This document shows, in pieces, positions 25,793-34,148 of a DNA stretch of 64,000 nucleotides (position 1 is the stretch's first letter; the number at the start of each line of letters is the position of its first letter). Position numbers and translations under genes: made by a program. A model generated the notes under the pieces. That model was not told the origin of the DNA. It worked only from the letters and a program-made list of their open reading frames with translations, and ran no database searches. Origin of the DNA: Kribbella sandramycini (GTDB taxonomy: Bacteria > Actinomycetota > Actinomycetes > Propionibacteriales > Kribbellaceae); the NCBI RefSeq assembly GCF_013131805.1, contig NZ_JABJRC010000004.1, forward strand, positions 372,001 through 436,000. The letters are read 5' to 3'.

Positions 25793-25889
25793 AGTTCCGG
25801 AACCGGCGGGGTCTTGATCTGGAGGGGGTCGGTGGCTGAGAGTCGGGCGCGACGCGGGCGCGCGCCCGCGCTGAGCTCAGGAGTCGCCC

Positions 25890-28800
25890 ATGCCCAGGTG
25901 GCCTGTTGTCCGCAGTTCCCGACGGCGAACGGCGGTGATCGCCGCCGCCGCCCTGCTGGCCGGCTCGCTGGTCACCTTGCCCGCCGCGGCCGACGACCCC
26001 GCGCCCCTCACGCTCGCCGCCTTCGAAGGCGCCGAGCCGTTCGCGTCACCGCCGAACCCCGGGATCTTCGGCTGGGGCAGTGACGCCGACGACCCGCCCA
26101 CGATGCAGCTGCAGACCCGGTCCGACGCGCCGGCCGGCAACTCGGTGCTGTCGGGGACCTACGACATCAGCGGCTGGGGCGGTTTCACCCACGACATCAC
26201 CTTCGACCAGAACCCTGGCGACTGGTCGAAGTTCAAGGGCATCCGGTTCTGGTGGTACGGCCAGAACACCGTCCAGACCGAGCCCGGCACCGGGAAGCGG
26301 ATCTTCTTCGAGATCAAGGACGGCGGCGCGAACGCCGAGGCGTCCGAGCTGTGGAACACCAGTTTCACCGACGACTTCCAGGGCTGGACGCAGATCGAGA
26401 TCCCGTTCAGCGATTTCGTCTACCGCGGCGACTACCAGCCGGTCGGCGGGATCGACCAGATCCTGAACCTGAACAAGATGTGGGGGTACGCCTTCACGAT
26501 GCCGGCCGGCTCTCCCGGCAAGTTCGAGATCGACCAGATCGAGACCTACGGCAAGGCCGAGCCGGCGCTCAACTCCAGCGTCAGCACCGACGCCGAGGTC
26601 TACCCGGTCAAGGAGGGCGGCAGCGCCCAGGTGCGGATCGCGGTCTCGACGACGGCCAGTACGCCGCTCGAGGGCCCGGTCACGGTCGCCTACACCGCCG
26701 GCGGCGGAACGGCGAGCGCCGACGACTTCACCCCGACCACCGGGACGCTCACCTTCCCGGCCGGTACGGCGTCCGGCAGCAGCCAGCTCGTCACCGTGCC
26801 GACGAAGAAGGACAAGACGGCCGAGGTCGCGGAGACCATCCCGCTGAAACTCACGGTCACCGGCGCGAAACCGCCGCAGACCGAGCCGCTCGCGGTGATC
26901 GACGCGCACGACCTGCCGTACCTGAACGCGAAACTGCCGATCAAGAAGCGCGTCGACGACCTGCTCGCCCGGATGACGCTGGCCGAGAAGGTCGGCCAGA
27001 TGACCCAGGCCGAGCGGAACGCCCTCAAGTCCCGCAGCGACATCGCGTCGTACGCCCTCGGCTCGCTGCTGTCCGGCGGCGGCTCGGTGCCGACGCCGAA
27101 CACCCCGGCCGCGTGGGCCGCGATGGTCGACAACTTCCAGCGCAGCGCCCAGGCGACCCGGCTGCAGATCCCGCTGATCTACGGCGTCGACGCCGTCCAC
27201 GGGCACAACAACGTGGTCGGTGCGACGATCCTGCCGCACAACATCGGTATCGGCGCCAGCCGGGACCCGGAGCTGTCCCGCCGGACCGGCGAGGTCACCG
27301 CGACCGAGGTCCGCGCGACCGGTATCCCGTGGGACTTCGCGCCCTGCCTGTGCGTCGTCCGCGACGACCGCTGGGGCCGTGCGTACGAAGGCTTCGGCGA
27401 GGACCCGGCGCTGGTAACCTCGCTGGCGACCGTCGTCACCGGTATGCAGGGCAAGGCGGACGGCAGCCAGCTGAAGAACAAGGACCGCGTGCTGGCGTCG
27501 GCGAAGCACTATGCAGGCGACGGCGGTACGACGTACGGCACGGCGACGACCGGCGGCTACAAGATCGACCAGGGCGTCACGCAGGTCACTCGCGAGGAGT
27601 TGGAGCGGTTGCACCTGGCGCCGTTCAAGACCGCGCTCGCACTCGGCGTCGGCACCGTGATGCCGTCGTTCTCCAGCGTCTCGATCGACGGCGGCACCCC
27701 GCTGAAGATGCACGGCCACGACGAGCTGATCAACGGCGTCCTGAAGGACCGGATGGGCTTCAAGGGGTTCGTGATCAGCGACTGGGCGGCGATCGACCAG
27801 CTGCCCGGCGACTACGTCAGCGACATCCGGACGTCGATCAACGCCGGACTCGACATGATCATGGTCCCGGCGCGGTACCAGGAGTTCACGGCCGGGCTGA
27901 CCGCCGAGGTCACCGCCGGCCGGGTGCCGCTGAGCCGCGTCGACGACGCCGTCCGCCGGATCCTCGGCGAGAAGTTCAAGCTCGGCCTGTTCGAGCAGCC
28001 GTACTCCGACCCGGCGCAGCTGAGCACGGTCGGCTCGGCCAAGCACCGGGCCGTCGGTCGCGAGGCCGCGGCGAAGTCCCAGGTGCTGTTGAAGAACGAG
28101 GGCAACTTGTTGCCGCTGGCACCGAGCTCGAAGGTTTACGTGGCCGGCAGCAACGCCGATGACCTGGGCAACCAGCTCGGCGGCTGGAGCATCACCTGGC
28201 AGGGCCGCTCCGGCGCGACCACCACCGGTACGACGGTGCTCGCCGGGATCAAGCAGGTCGCGCCGTCGGCGACGTTCAGCGCAGACGCGTCGGCGCCGCT
28301 GACCGGCCACGACGTCGGTGTCGTGGTCGTCGGCGAACGCCCGTACGCCGAGGGCGTCGGTGACGTCGGCAACGGACACGACCTGTTGCTCGCGGACGCC
28401 GACAAGGCCGCGGTGGACAAGGTCTGCGGCGCGATGAAGTGCGTCGTGCTGATCGTCTCCGGCCGTCCGCAGGTGGTCACCGACCAGCTCGGCAAGATCA
28501 ACGCGCTGGTCGCGTCGTGGTTGCCGGGTACCGAGGGCGCCGGCGTGGCCGATGTGCTGTTCGGCAAGAAGCCGTTCAGCGGCCGTCTGCCGGTGAGCTG
28601 GCCGCGCACCGAGGCGCAGCAGCCGCTGAACGTCGGCGACGCGTCGTACGACCCGCAGTACCCGTACGGCTGGGGTCTGACCACCCAGGCCGCGGCTCGG
28701 CAGAAGCTGACCGAGGCGCGGAACACCCTGCTGCGCAAGCACGACCCGTACGCGCTCGCGGCCGCGGTTGCGGCCGAGGTCGCGCTGCAGACCAAGGACT

Positions 28801-29054
28801 GGTCGGGGTCGAAGGTGCCGGTCGCCCTGGCCGCGCTGGAGCAGTCTGCCCGGTTCCTGGACCGGAGCAAGGCGGACGGATACGCCGAAGGTGACGCAGT
28901 CGTCGCCGCAGCCCGGTGGATCGCCCAGAACAAGATCGGTCAAAACCTGACCGAGCCCGTCTCGAAGCTGACGGCGGACGCCGAGCACCTGGCCCTCACC
29001 GGTCAGCTGGGCGCCGCGGTCGCGAAGCTGACGACGGCGTACAAGACTAAGTAG
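25890..29054 (+). CDS. Secreted GH3 beta-glucosidase with N-terminal carbohydrate-binding and Calx-beta-like domains
   Basis: A 1054-residue extracellular glycoside hydrolase. Signal peptide (1-34, cleavage after AAA) is followed by a CBM11-like beta-sandwich (about 40-225), a Calx-beta-like domain (about 230-340), then the GH3 core starting LLARMTLAEKVGQMTQ. The nucleophile is D631 in FVISDWAAI; KHYAGDGGT is the conserved substrate-pocket segment. The C-terminal GH3 domain (about 740-930) and a 110-residue helical tail complete it. Arrangement matches exo-1,4/1,3-beta-glucosidases of actinomycetes. AGGAG precedes the ATG. The GAGCGCTC operator core upstream suggests control by a LacI-family sugar repressor. 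Confidence 0.92.
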   Translation: MPRWPVVRSSRRRTAVIAAAALLAGSLVTLPAAADDPAPLTLAAFEGAEPFASPPNPGIFGWGSDADDPPTMQLQTRSDAPAGNSVLSGTYDISGWGGFTHDITFDQNPGDWSKFKGIRFWWYGQNTVQTEPGTGKRIFFEIKDGGANAEASELWNTSFTDDFQGWTQIEIPFSDFVYRGDYQPVGGIDQILNLNKMWGYAFTMPAGSPGKFEIDQIETYGKAEPALNSSVSTDAEVYPVKEGGSAQVRIAVSTTASTPLEGPVTVAYTAGGGTASADDFTPTTGTLTFPAGTASGSSQLVTVPTKKDKTAEVAETIPLKLTVTGAKPPQTEPLAVIDAHDLPYLNAKLPIKKRVDDLLARMTLAEKVGQMTQAERNALKSRSDIASYALGSLLSGGGSVPTPNTPAAWAAMVDNFQRSAQATRLQIPLIYGVDAVHGHNNVVGATILPHNIGIGASRDPELSRRTGEVTATEVRATGIPWDFAPCLCVVRDDRWGRAYEGFGEDPALVTSLATVVTGMQGKADGSQLKNKDRVLASAKHYAGDGGTTYGTATTGGYKIDQGVTQVTREELERLHLAPFKTALALGVGTVMPSFSSVSIDGGTPLKMHGHDELINGVLKDRMGFKGFVISDWAAIDQLPGDYVSDIRTSINAGLDMIMVPARYQEFTAGLTAEVTAGRVPLSRVDDAVRRILGEKFKLGLFEQPYSDPAQLSTVGSAKHRAVGREAAAKSQVLLKNEGNLLPLAPSSKVYVAGSNADDLGNQLGGWSITWQGRSGATTTGTTVLAGIKQVAPSATFSADASAPLTGHDVGVVVVGERPYAEGVGDVGNGHDLLLADADKAAVDKVCGAMKCVVLIVSGRPQVVTDQLGKINALVASWLPGTEGAGVADVLFGKKPFSGRLPVSWPRTEAQQPLNVGDASYDPQYPYGWGLTTQAAARQKLTEARNTLLRKHDPYALAAAVAAEVALQTKDWSGSKVPVALAALEQSARFLDRSKADGYAEGDAVVAAARWIAQNKIGQNLTEPVSKLTADAEHLALTGQLGAAVAKLTTAYKTK

Positions 29055-29061
29055 CCCTTGC

Positions 29062-29090
29062 GGGGCGGCCGGGAACTCCCCGGCCGCCCC
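29062..29090. terminator. Bidirectional GC-rich terminator
   Basis: Perfect 12-bp stem (29062-29073 with 29079-29090; arm GGGGCGGCCGGG) with a 5-nt loop between the convergent GH3 and GT4 genes. Confidence 0.75.
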
Positions 29091-29096
29091 AGCAGG

Positions 29097-30452
29097 TCAT
29101 CTGCTCAGGCCGGTGCTCGGGCCGGGGTTGTTCGGCCGGTTCGGGCGCTCGCCCGCCGGCTTCTCGTACGCGCTCTTCTGGACCGGCATCTGCAACCCGA
29201 GGCGGATCGCGTTCTGCAGCTCGGGGTCCAGCGCGCTGCGGGCCGGGCCGTCATGCACGAGCCGCGAGCTGTTGACCAGCCCTTCGGCCGCCTGCTGCCA
29301 GCTGTAGTTGGTGATCAGATGCGCCCGGAGCCGCATCGCCCGCTCCCGCTCCGCCGGAAGCGTCGCCAGGATCTCCTGCACCCGATCGGCCCAGGCCGTG
29401 GTGTCGTGGCTGGACGCCCGGACGACCGATCCGGCGCCCAGCTCGCGCGGCACGCGCTGCTCGTCGGCGAGGAACATCCCGACGCCGGTGTTCATCTCGT
29501 CGACCAGGATCGGCACGCCGGCCCCGGCGGCCTCCGTCGCGACCAGCCCGAAACCCTCGTGGTGTGACGGCATCACGAACAGATCCGCGCCGTTGTAGTC
29601 ACGCTGCAGCTCGGTCGTGTCGTTCGTGAACTCCCGCAACCGGACCGAGTTGCCGCTCTGGATGTTGACCTCCAGCTGCGCCTTGGCCAGGTTCTCCGGC
29701 GGAACGCCGCGCATCGACAACTGGGCCGGGACGCCCCGGCCACGCAGCTCGTTGATCACCGCAACCGCCTCCGGCCCGCCCTTGAGCAGGTCGTCCATCC
29801 GGCCGGTGAGCAACAGCTCGTACCGGCGCTGGAACGAGCGGTACTGCGGCGGATCCAGCGGGACGACGCCCGGGATCAGCTCGTGCACCGGTTTGTCCAG
29901 CCGATCGCGCTGGAGCAGTTTCGCAGACTCCTCGGCGATCAGCGGCCCGACGCCGACGGTGAGATCGGCACGACGCATCCGGCCGACGTCCTCGCGGGCC
30001 TTGCGATCGGCGTGCGTACCGTCGCCGTGGCGGGCGCGGCTGCCCTCCTCGGGTGACATGTGCATGACGTACGCCGTCATGGCGTTCGGGTAGTACCGAT
30101 CGCGCAGCTCGAGCGCGAGGTCGCCGGTGAAGCGGGCGTGGCCGACGATCAGGTCGACCTCCGCCGGCAGGCCGTCACGGCTGAGCAGCATCGCCTGCTG
30201 GGTGGCCGCCCGCTGTTTCGCGGTCTGCGTCGGATCCGGCCATTGGGCCGGGTTGGTCGGATGCAGGAGGCGCAGGTTCGGGATGCCGGGGTCCTCGAAG
30301 GCCTCCGGCAGCCAGACGTAGGCCTGATGACCCGCCTGAGCCTGACCGATCGCCAGCTCCCGGGTGACCGTATGGCCGCCGGTGGTCGACGCCCAGCCGA
30401 GGCCGACGTTCAGAATGCGGAGCGGGCGGTTGCCCCACGGCTCACTCGTCAT
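29097..30452 (-). CDS. GT4-family glycosyltransferase
   Basis: A 451-residue GT-B fold retaining glycosyltransferase. The N-terminal Rossmann domain opens with RPLRILNVGLGWASTTGGHT, and the C-terminal nucleotide-sugar domain carries ELLLTGRMDDLLKGG and the EX7E-like MPSHHEGFGLVATEAAGAG. The C-terminal 45 residues are Pro/Arg-rich and probably disordered. ATG at 30452, preceded by AGGAAG, overlaps the upstream gene by 11 bp. The acceptor and pathway are unknown; no export or polymerisation genes are adjacent. Confidence 0.85.
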   Translation of the reverse strand: MTSEPWGNRPLRILNVGLGWASTTGGHTVTRELAIGQAQAGHQAYVWLPEAFEDPGIPNLRLLHPTNPAQWPDPTQTAKQRAATQQAMLLSRDGLPAEVDLIVGHARFTGDLALELRDRYYPNAMTAYVMHMSPEEGSRARHGDGTHADRKAREDVGRMRRADLTVGVGPLIAEESAKLLQRDRLDKPVHELIPGVVPLDPPQYRSFQRRYELLLTGRMDDLLKGGPEAVAVINELRGRGVPAQLSMRGVPPENLAKAQLEVNIQSGNSVRLREFTNDTTELQRDYNGADLFVMPSHHEGFGLVATEAAGAGVPILVDEMNTGVGMFLADEQRVPRELGAGSVVRASSHDTTAWADRVQEILATLPAERERAMRLRAHLITNYSWQQAAEGLVNSSRLVHDGPARSALDPELQNAIRLGLQMPVQKSAYEKPAGERPNRPNNPGPSTGLSR

Positions 30453-31086
30453 GGAACTTCCTGCTCTCCAGATCGGACCGCAGGTCGACGATGCCCTGGA
30501 TGTAGCGGTCGCCGCCGACCAGCCGGCCTTCGAGTTGGTCACGCATCAGCCGCGCCGCGAACTCGCCGAGCACCGACGTCAGCTCCAGCACGATGCTGCG
30601 CGGCACGTAGGCGACGAGTGGCTCGTCGGGATCGCCGATCCCGCGGGCAGCCTCATGCAGGTACTTGGCGCGGGCGTCGAGCTCGACGGCACGGCCGGCC
30701 GCCATCCCCTCGTCGACTCCACTGCCGGGCTCACCGTTGTAGTCCAGCGCGGTGAGCAGATGCCGGCGCGGGTCACGCGGCGGACGACCGGACACCGGGG
30801 CAGCCAAGTCGCGCAGCTCCTGCGCGCGCCGGCTCGTGTACCGCTCGAATTCCGCCTCTTCCAGCGCGCGGCGGAACCGGCGGTACTCCCGGTCGGCCAC
30901 CTCGGTCAGACCGCTGATCGCATCCCACTCGCGCTCGGCCGCGGCCAGCTCGGCGCCGGTGATCCCGGACGCCTTCAGCGCAACGATCTTCTGACCGTGT
31001 TGGGCCAGCCAGCGGTTGTACTCGTACCAACCGGGCTCGTCGGTGGGGAACTCGTGCGGGTCGGCAGCCGAGCTGGGCATGTCCAT
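30442..31086 (-). CDS. Uncharacterised helical protein co-expressed with the GT4 gene
   Basis: A 214-residue, charge-rich, mostly helical protein without signal peptide or membrane segment. I do not recognise the family. The N-terminal half contains long Glu/Arg runs (REWDAISGLTEVADREYRRF), suggesting coiled coil. The gene overlaps the downstream GT4 gene by 11 bp, so the two are translationally coupled and may form a complex or share regulation. Confidence 0.7.
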   Translation of the reverse strand: MDMPSSAADPHEFPTDEPGWYEYNRWLAQHGQKIVALKASGITGAELAAAEREWDAISGLTEVADREYRRFRRALEEAEFERYTSRRAQELRDLAAPVSGRPPRDPRRHLLTALDYNGEPGSGVDEGMAAGRAVELDARAKYLHEAARGIGDPDEPLVAYVPRSIVLELTSVLGEFAARLMRDQLEGRLVGGDRYIQGIVDLRSDLESRKFHDE

Positions 31087-31105
31087 TACGGGATTTTAGA
31101 GGGTG

Positions 31106-32023
31106 TCAGGCCACCGCTCGGGAGCGGAGGCGGCGGAGCATGCGGGCGTCTTCGAAGCCGACGGCGCGGGCGGCGGCCTCGATCGTGGTGCCGTGGCCGA
31201 TCAGGTGTTCGGCGCGTTCGACGCGCAGCAGTTGCTGGTAGCGCAGTGGGGTGAGGCCGGTGGCGGTGGTGAAGAGGCGGGTCAGGGTGCGTTCGCTGAC
31301 GCCGATCCGGGCGGCCAGGTCGGCGAGCAGCAGGCGGTCGGCGTACTGGGCGTCGATGACGTCCTGGACGCGGTGGGCGAGATCGCTGAGGTGGCCGCGA
31401 TGCCGCAGCATCACGCTGTCCTGGAGCTCGTCCCCGTTCCGCCGGGCGTAGACGACCATCTCGCGCGCGACCCGGGCCGCGGCCTCGGCGCCGCGCTCGA
31501 CGGCGACCAGATGCAGCGCGAGGTCGATACCGCTGGCGATCCCGGCGGAGGTGATCACGCGGTCGTCCTCGACGTACAGGACGTCGCGGATCATGCTGCC
31601 GCCCGGATAGCGCGCGGCGAGCTCGTCGGTCAGGTCGTGGTGGGTGGTGTACCGGCGTCCGTCGAGCAGCCCGGCCGCGCCGAGCGCGTCGGCGCCCGAG
31701 CAGACACTCGCCACCGATCCCCCGGCGGCGTGATGGTCGCGCAGCCGCTGCCGGACCGCGGGCCCGATCGGCGGCACCGGCTGCAGCCGCGGCGACCGCC
31801 AGCCCGGTACGACGATCAGGTCGCCCGGGCCGAGCTCCGGCCAGTCCAGCCGGGCCCGGATCGGGACTCCTTGTGCGGTCTCGATCTCTTCGGCCTCGGC
31901 GACGTACGACGTCTCGTAGCCGTAGCCGAAGTCGTTCGCGGTGGTGAACACCTGGGCAGGCCCGGCCAGGTCGAGCAGGTGCAGCTTGGGCACCAGCAGG
32001 AAGACGACCCGAATGGTCCGCAT
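31106..32023 (-). CDS. GlxA-family transcriptional regulator (DJ-1/PfpI domain plus AraC HTH)
   Basis: A 305-residue two-domain regulator. Residues 1-170 form a DJ-1/PfpI-type domain (VVFLLVPKLHLLDLAGPAQVF, SVCSGADALGAAGLL), and residues 210-305 an AraC-type double HTH (LLLADLAARIGVSERTLTRLF, EAAARAVGFEDARML). The HTH ends rather abruptly after RLRSRAVA, so the usual FRRxF tail appears shortened. Start chosen at ATG 32023, where homology to the family begins; the frame is open further, but into the repeat at 32052-32135. Target unknown; the upstream cysteine hydrolase is a candidate. Confidence 0.85.
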   Translation of the reverse strand: MRTIRVVFLLVPKLHLLDLAGPAQVFTTANDFGYGYETSYVAEAEEIETAQGVPIRARLDWPELGPGDLIVVPGWRSPRLQPVPPIGPAVRQRLRDHHAAGGSVASVCSGADALGAAGLLDGRRYTTHHDLTDELAARYPGGSMIRDVLYVEDDRVITSAGIASGIDLALHLVAVERGAEAAARVAREMVVYARRNGDELQDSVMLRHRGHLSDLAHRVQDVIDAQYADRLLLADLAARIGVSERTLTRLFTTATGLTPLRYQQLLRVERAEHLIGHGTTIEAAARAVGFEDARMLRRLRSRAVA

Positions 32024-32051
32024 CCGGTCAGGATGACACGAGGACGCCGGT

Positions 32052-32135
32052 GGGGGTGTCTGGCGACTCCGCGCCGTAGCGAGGAGGTGCCGTGCCGAGT
32101 GCCCCGCAGTAGGCGTGGGGTCGTCAGACACCCCC
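32052..32135. repeat. Short copy of a structured interspersed repeat (copy C, 84 bp)
   Basis: The arms 32052-32075 and 32112-32135 form a 24-bp imperfect terminal inverted repeat of the same family as 59623-59785. Inner sequences GCGCCGTAGCGAGGAGGTG and GTGCCGAGTGCCCCGCAGT are shared with the long copies, but about 79 bp of their centre is absent. Compared with the long copies the arms carry compensatory changes, and the remaining non-Watson-Crick pairs are G-U on the plus strand. The last 12 nt hold the 3' end and TGA stop of the cysteine hydrolase gene. Confidence 0.85.
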
Positions 32136-32711
32136 TAGTTCGTCGATCGTCCGGATGGTGGCGAAGCGGCCTGCGAGCGCGTACTCCGTACGTTCCGTGA
32201 CGGCCTCGGCGGACAGGGTGCGCGGGTCGGCGAGGACCTCCTCGTTGGTCGCGTCGGCCGGTAGGTCCCAGTGCGCCAGCGGCATCGTGGCGGTGGCGTC
32301 GGTGACGAAGTCGACCTCGTAGCCGAGGTCGGAGGCGATGCGGGCGGTGGTCTCGCAGCACTGCTCGGTGCGGATACCGGAGACGACGACTCGGTTGACG
32401 CCGTGCTGGGTGAGAAGCTGCTGCAGACTCGTGGTGGTGAAGGCGTTGTGCGCGGTTTTCGTGAGGACCGGCTCACCCGCGATCGGATCCAGACCTTCGA
32501 TCAGCCGGACGTGACCGCTCGCCGGATCGAACGTCGTCCCGGTCCCGGGCTCGGTGTGCAGGACCCAGACGACCAGGTCGCCGGCCGCCCGCGCGTGGGC
32601 CACCAGGCGGTTGACCCGGTCGGCGATATCCGGCCGGTTCACCACCTGCCAGCTCGGGCGGACCCGGAACGATTCCTGGACGTCGACGACAAGTACCGCG
32701 GTTCGGCTCAT
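32124..32711 (-). CDS. Isochorismatase-family cysteine hydrolase
   Basis: A 195-residue alpha/beta hydrolase of the nicotinamidase/isochorismatase superfamily. The triad is visible: D10 (VVDVQ), K85 (LTKTAHNAF) and C118 (GIRTEQCCETTAR); the cis-peptide region precedes the Cys. The metal ligands of nicotinamidases (DxHxxxH) are not seen, so a different amide or vinyl-ether substrate is likely. ATG at 32711 follows a GGGGG ribosome site. Its last four codons and stop lie within the terminal arm of the repeat. Confidence 0.87.
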   Translation of the reverse strand: MSRTAVLVVDVQESFRVRPSWQVVNRPDIADRVNRLVAHARAAGDLVVWVLHTEPGTGTTFDPASGHVRLIEGLDPIAGEPVLTKTAHNAFTTTSLQQLLTQHGVNRVVVSGIRTEQCCETTARIASDLGYEVDFVTDATATMPLAHWDLPADATNEEVLADPRTLSAEAVTERTEYALAGRFATIRTIDELGGV

Positions 32712-32933
32712 ACCCCCATCGTCACGCACCGTCGCCGGCTCGCAGAAGGCCCGATCCCGGCCCGCACCGGACCGATCCGGTCACGGCCTCGACACGTCCT
32801 TACCAACGTTGGAGAGGTCGGACGAATTCACACCGTTCCGAACTATTCCAAACACTGGACCGGAATGCTTACAGTGCGCGGGTCGGTGTGGAAACGCTCC
32901 CGCCGCAGCTCGTCGATCAGTGAGGGGAACGCG

Positions 32934-34145
32934 ATGCCCGAACACCTGCCCCGCCGTCAGGTTCTGCGGACGGCCGGAGCCCTGGGCCTGGGGGCAGCCG
33001 CCGCCGGCGCCCTGACCGGACCAGCGGAGGCCGCCGGCACTCCGGATAGGTTGGCCACCATGGGTGCACACCACGGCAAGCTCGAAATCGGCAAGGCTCC
33101 GTTCGGCACCACCCCGGACGGCAAGAAGGTGGACGTCTACACGTTCTCCAACGGCCGGATGACGATCTCGATGCTCACCTGGGGCGCGACCATCCAGCGG
33201 GTCGAGACGCCGGACCGGCGCGGCCGGGTCAAGAACATCAGCCTCGGCTTCGACAACCTGCCGGACTACGCCGCCCTCAGCCCGTACTTCGGCTCCACGA
33301 TCGGCCGCTACGGCAACCGGATCGCCAAGGGCAAGTTCTCGATCGACGGGAACTCCTACCAGATCCCGCTGAACAACGGCGAGAACGCTCTGCACGGCGG
33401 CACCCTCGGCTTCGACAAGAAGGTCTGGTCGGCCAAGATCGTGCAGTCCGCGAAGGCGGTCGGCGTCGCGTTCACGTATGTCAGCCCGGACGGCGAGATG
33501 GGCTTTCCCGGTGAGCTCACCAGCACCGTCACCTACACCCTCGACCGCGACGACAACCTGCGGATCGAGTACCACGCGACGGTCAAGGGCAAGCCGACGA
33601 TCGTCAACCTCACCAATCACGTGTACTTCAACCTGGGCGGCGAGGGCAGCGGCCCGATCGACGGCCACGTCCTGCAGCTGAACGCGCCGAAGTACACGCC
33701 GGTCGACGCGACGCTGATCCCGACCGGCGAGATCGCGCCGGTCGCCGGGACGCCGTTCGACTTCACCAAGCCGACCGCGATCGGCGCCCGGCTGCGCGGC
33801 GACCACCCGCAGCTCGTCGTCGGCCGCGGATACGACCACAACTTCGTCCTCGGCGGTAAGACCGGCGCCGACGGCCTGCGCTTCGCCGCCCGCTTCTGGG
33901 AGCCCGAGGACGGCCGCACGATCACGGTGCACACCTCCGAGCCGGGGGCGCAGTTCTACAGCGGGAACTTCCTGGACGGCACCTTCCGGGGGATCGGCGA
34001 CCGCGCCTACCGCCAGGGCGACGCCTTCGCCTTCGAGACCCAGCACTTCCCGGACTCGCCCAACCAGCCGAACTTCCCGTCGACGGTCCTGCGCCCCGGC
34101 CAGACCTACCGGTCGACCACCGTCTACAACTTCGGCACGAAGTAA
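32934..34145 (+). CDS. galM: Exported aldose 1-epimerase (galactose mutarotase)
   Basis: A 403-residue beta-sandwich epimerase interconverting alpha- and beta-anomers of aldoses. The twin-arginine-type leader (LPRRQVLRTAG, residues 1-34) predicts export, unusual for GalM but common in actinobacterial paralogues. The catalytic acid H229 (LTNHVYFNLGG) and base E368 (FAFETQHFPD) are both present. ATG at 32934 follows TGAGGGGA; the much longer upstream open frame is non-coding. Stands 3 bp from the end of the convergent SDR gene, with no terminator in between. A role in extracellular sugar use alongside GH3/GH20 is plausible. Confidence 0.9.
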   Translation: MPEHLPRRQVLRTAGALGLGAAAAGALTGPAEAAGTPDRLATMGAHHGKLEIGKAPFGTTPDGKKVDVYTFSNGRMTISMLTWGATIQRVETPDRRGRVKNISLGFDNLPDYAALSPYFGSTIGRYGNRIAKGKFSIDGNSYQIPLNNGENALHGGTLGFDKKVWSAKIVQSAKAVGVAFTYVSPDGEMGFPGELTSTVTYTLDRDDNLRIEYHATVKGKPTIVNLTNHVYFNLGGEGSGPIDGHVLQLNAPKYTPVDATLIPTGEIAPVAGTPFDFTKPTAIGARLRGDHPQLVVGRGYDHNFVLGGKTGADGLRFAARFWEPEDGRTITVHTSEPGAQFYSGNFLDGTFRGIGDRAYRQGDAFAFETQHFPDSPNQPNFPSTVLRPGQTYRSTTVYNFGTK

Positions 34146-34148
34146 CCC

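Noticed and set aside
22849-25794. 981-codon plus-strand open frame
   Set aside because: Antisense shadow of the GH20 gene; Arg/Val/Pro-rich composition and no recognisable domain.
26046-28988. 980-codon minus-strand open frame
   Set aside because: Antisense shadow of the GH3 gene, whose domains and catalytic residues are clear on the plus strand.
32885-32905. Possible LacI half-site (GAAACGCTCCC) upstream of galM
   Set aside because: No symmetric partner half; too short to support.
32271-32933. N-terminal extension of the aldose epimerase frame
   Set aside because: Runs antisense through the cysteine hydrolase gene; ribosome site and Tat-like leader place the start at 32934.
34035-34130. 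Suspected loss of the catalytic Glu in GalM (PGQ instead of PGE near the end)
   Set aside because: The catalytic base corresponds to the Glu in FETQ (E368), which is present; the PGE position is not the base.
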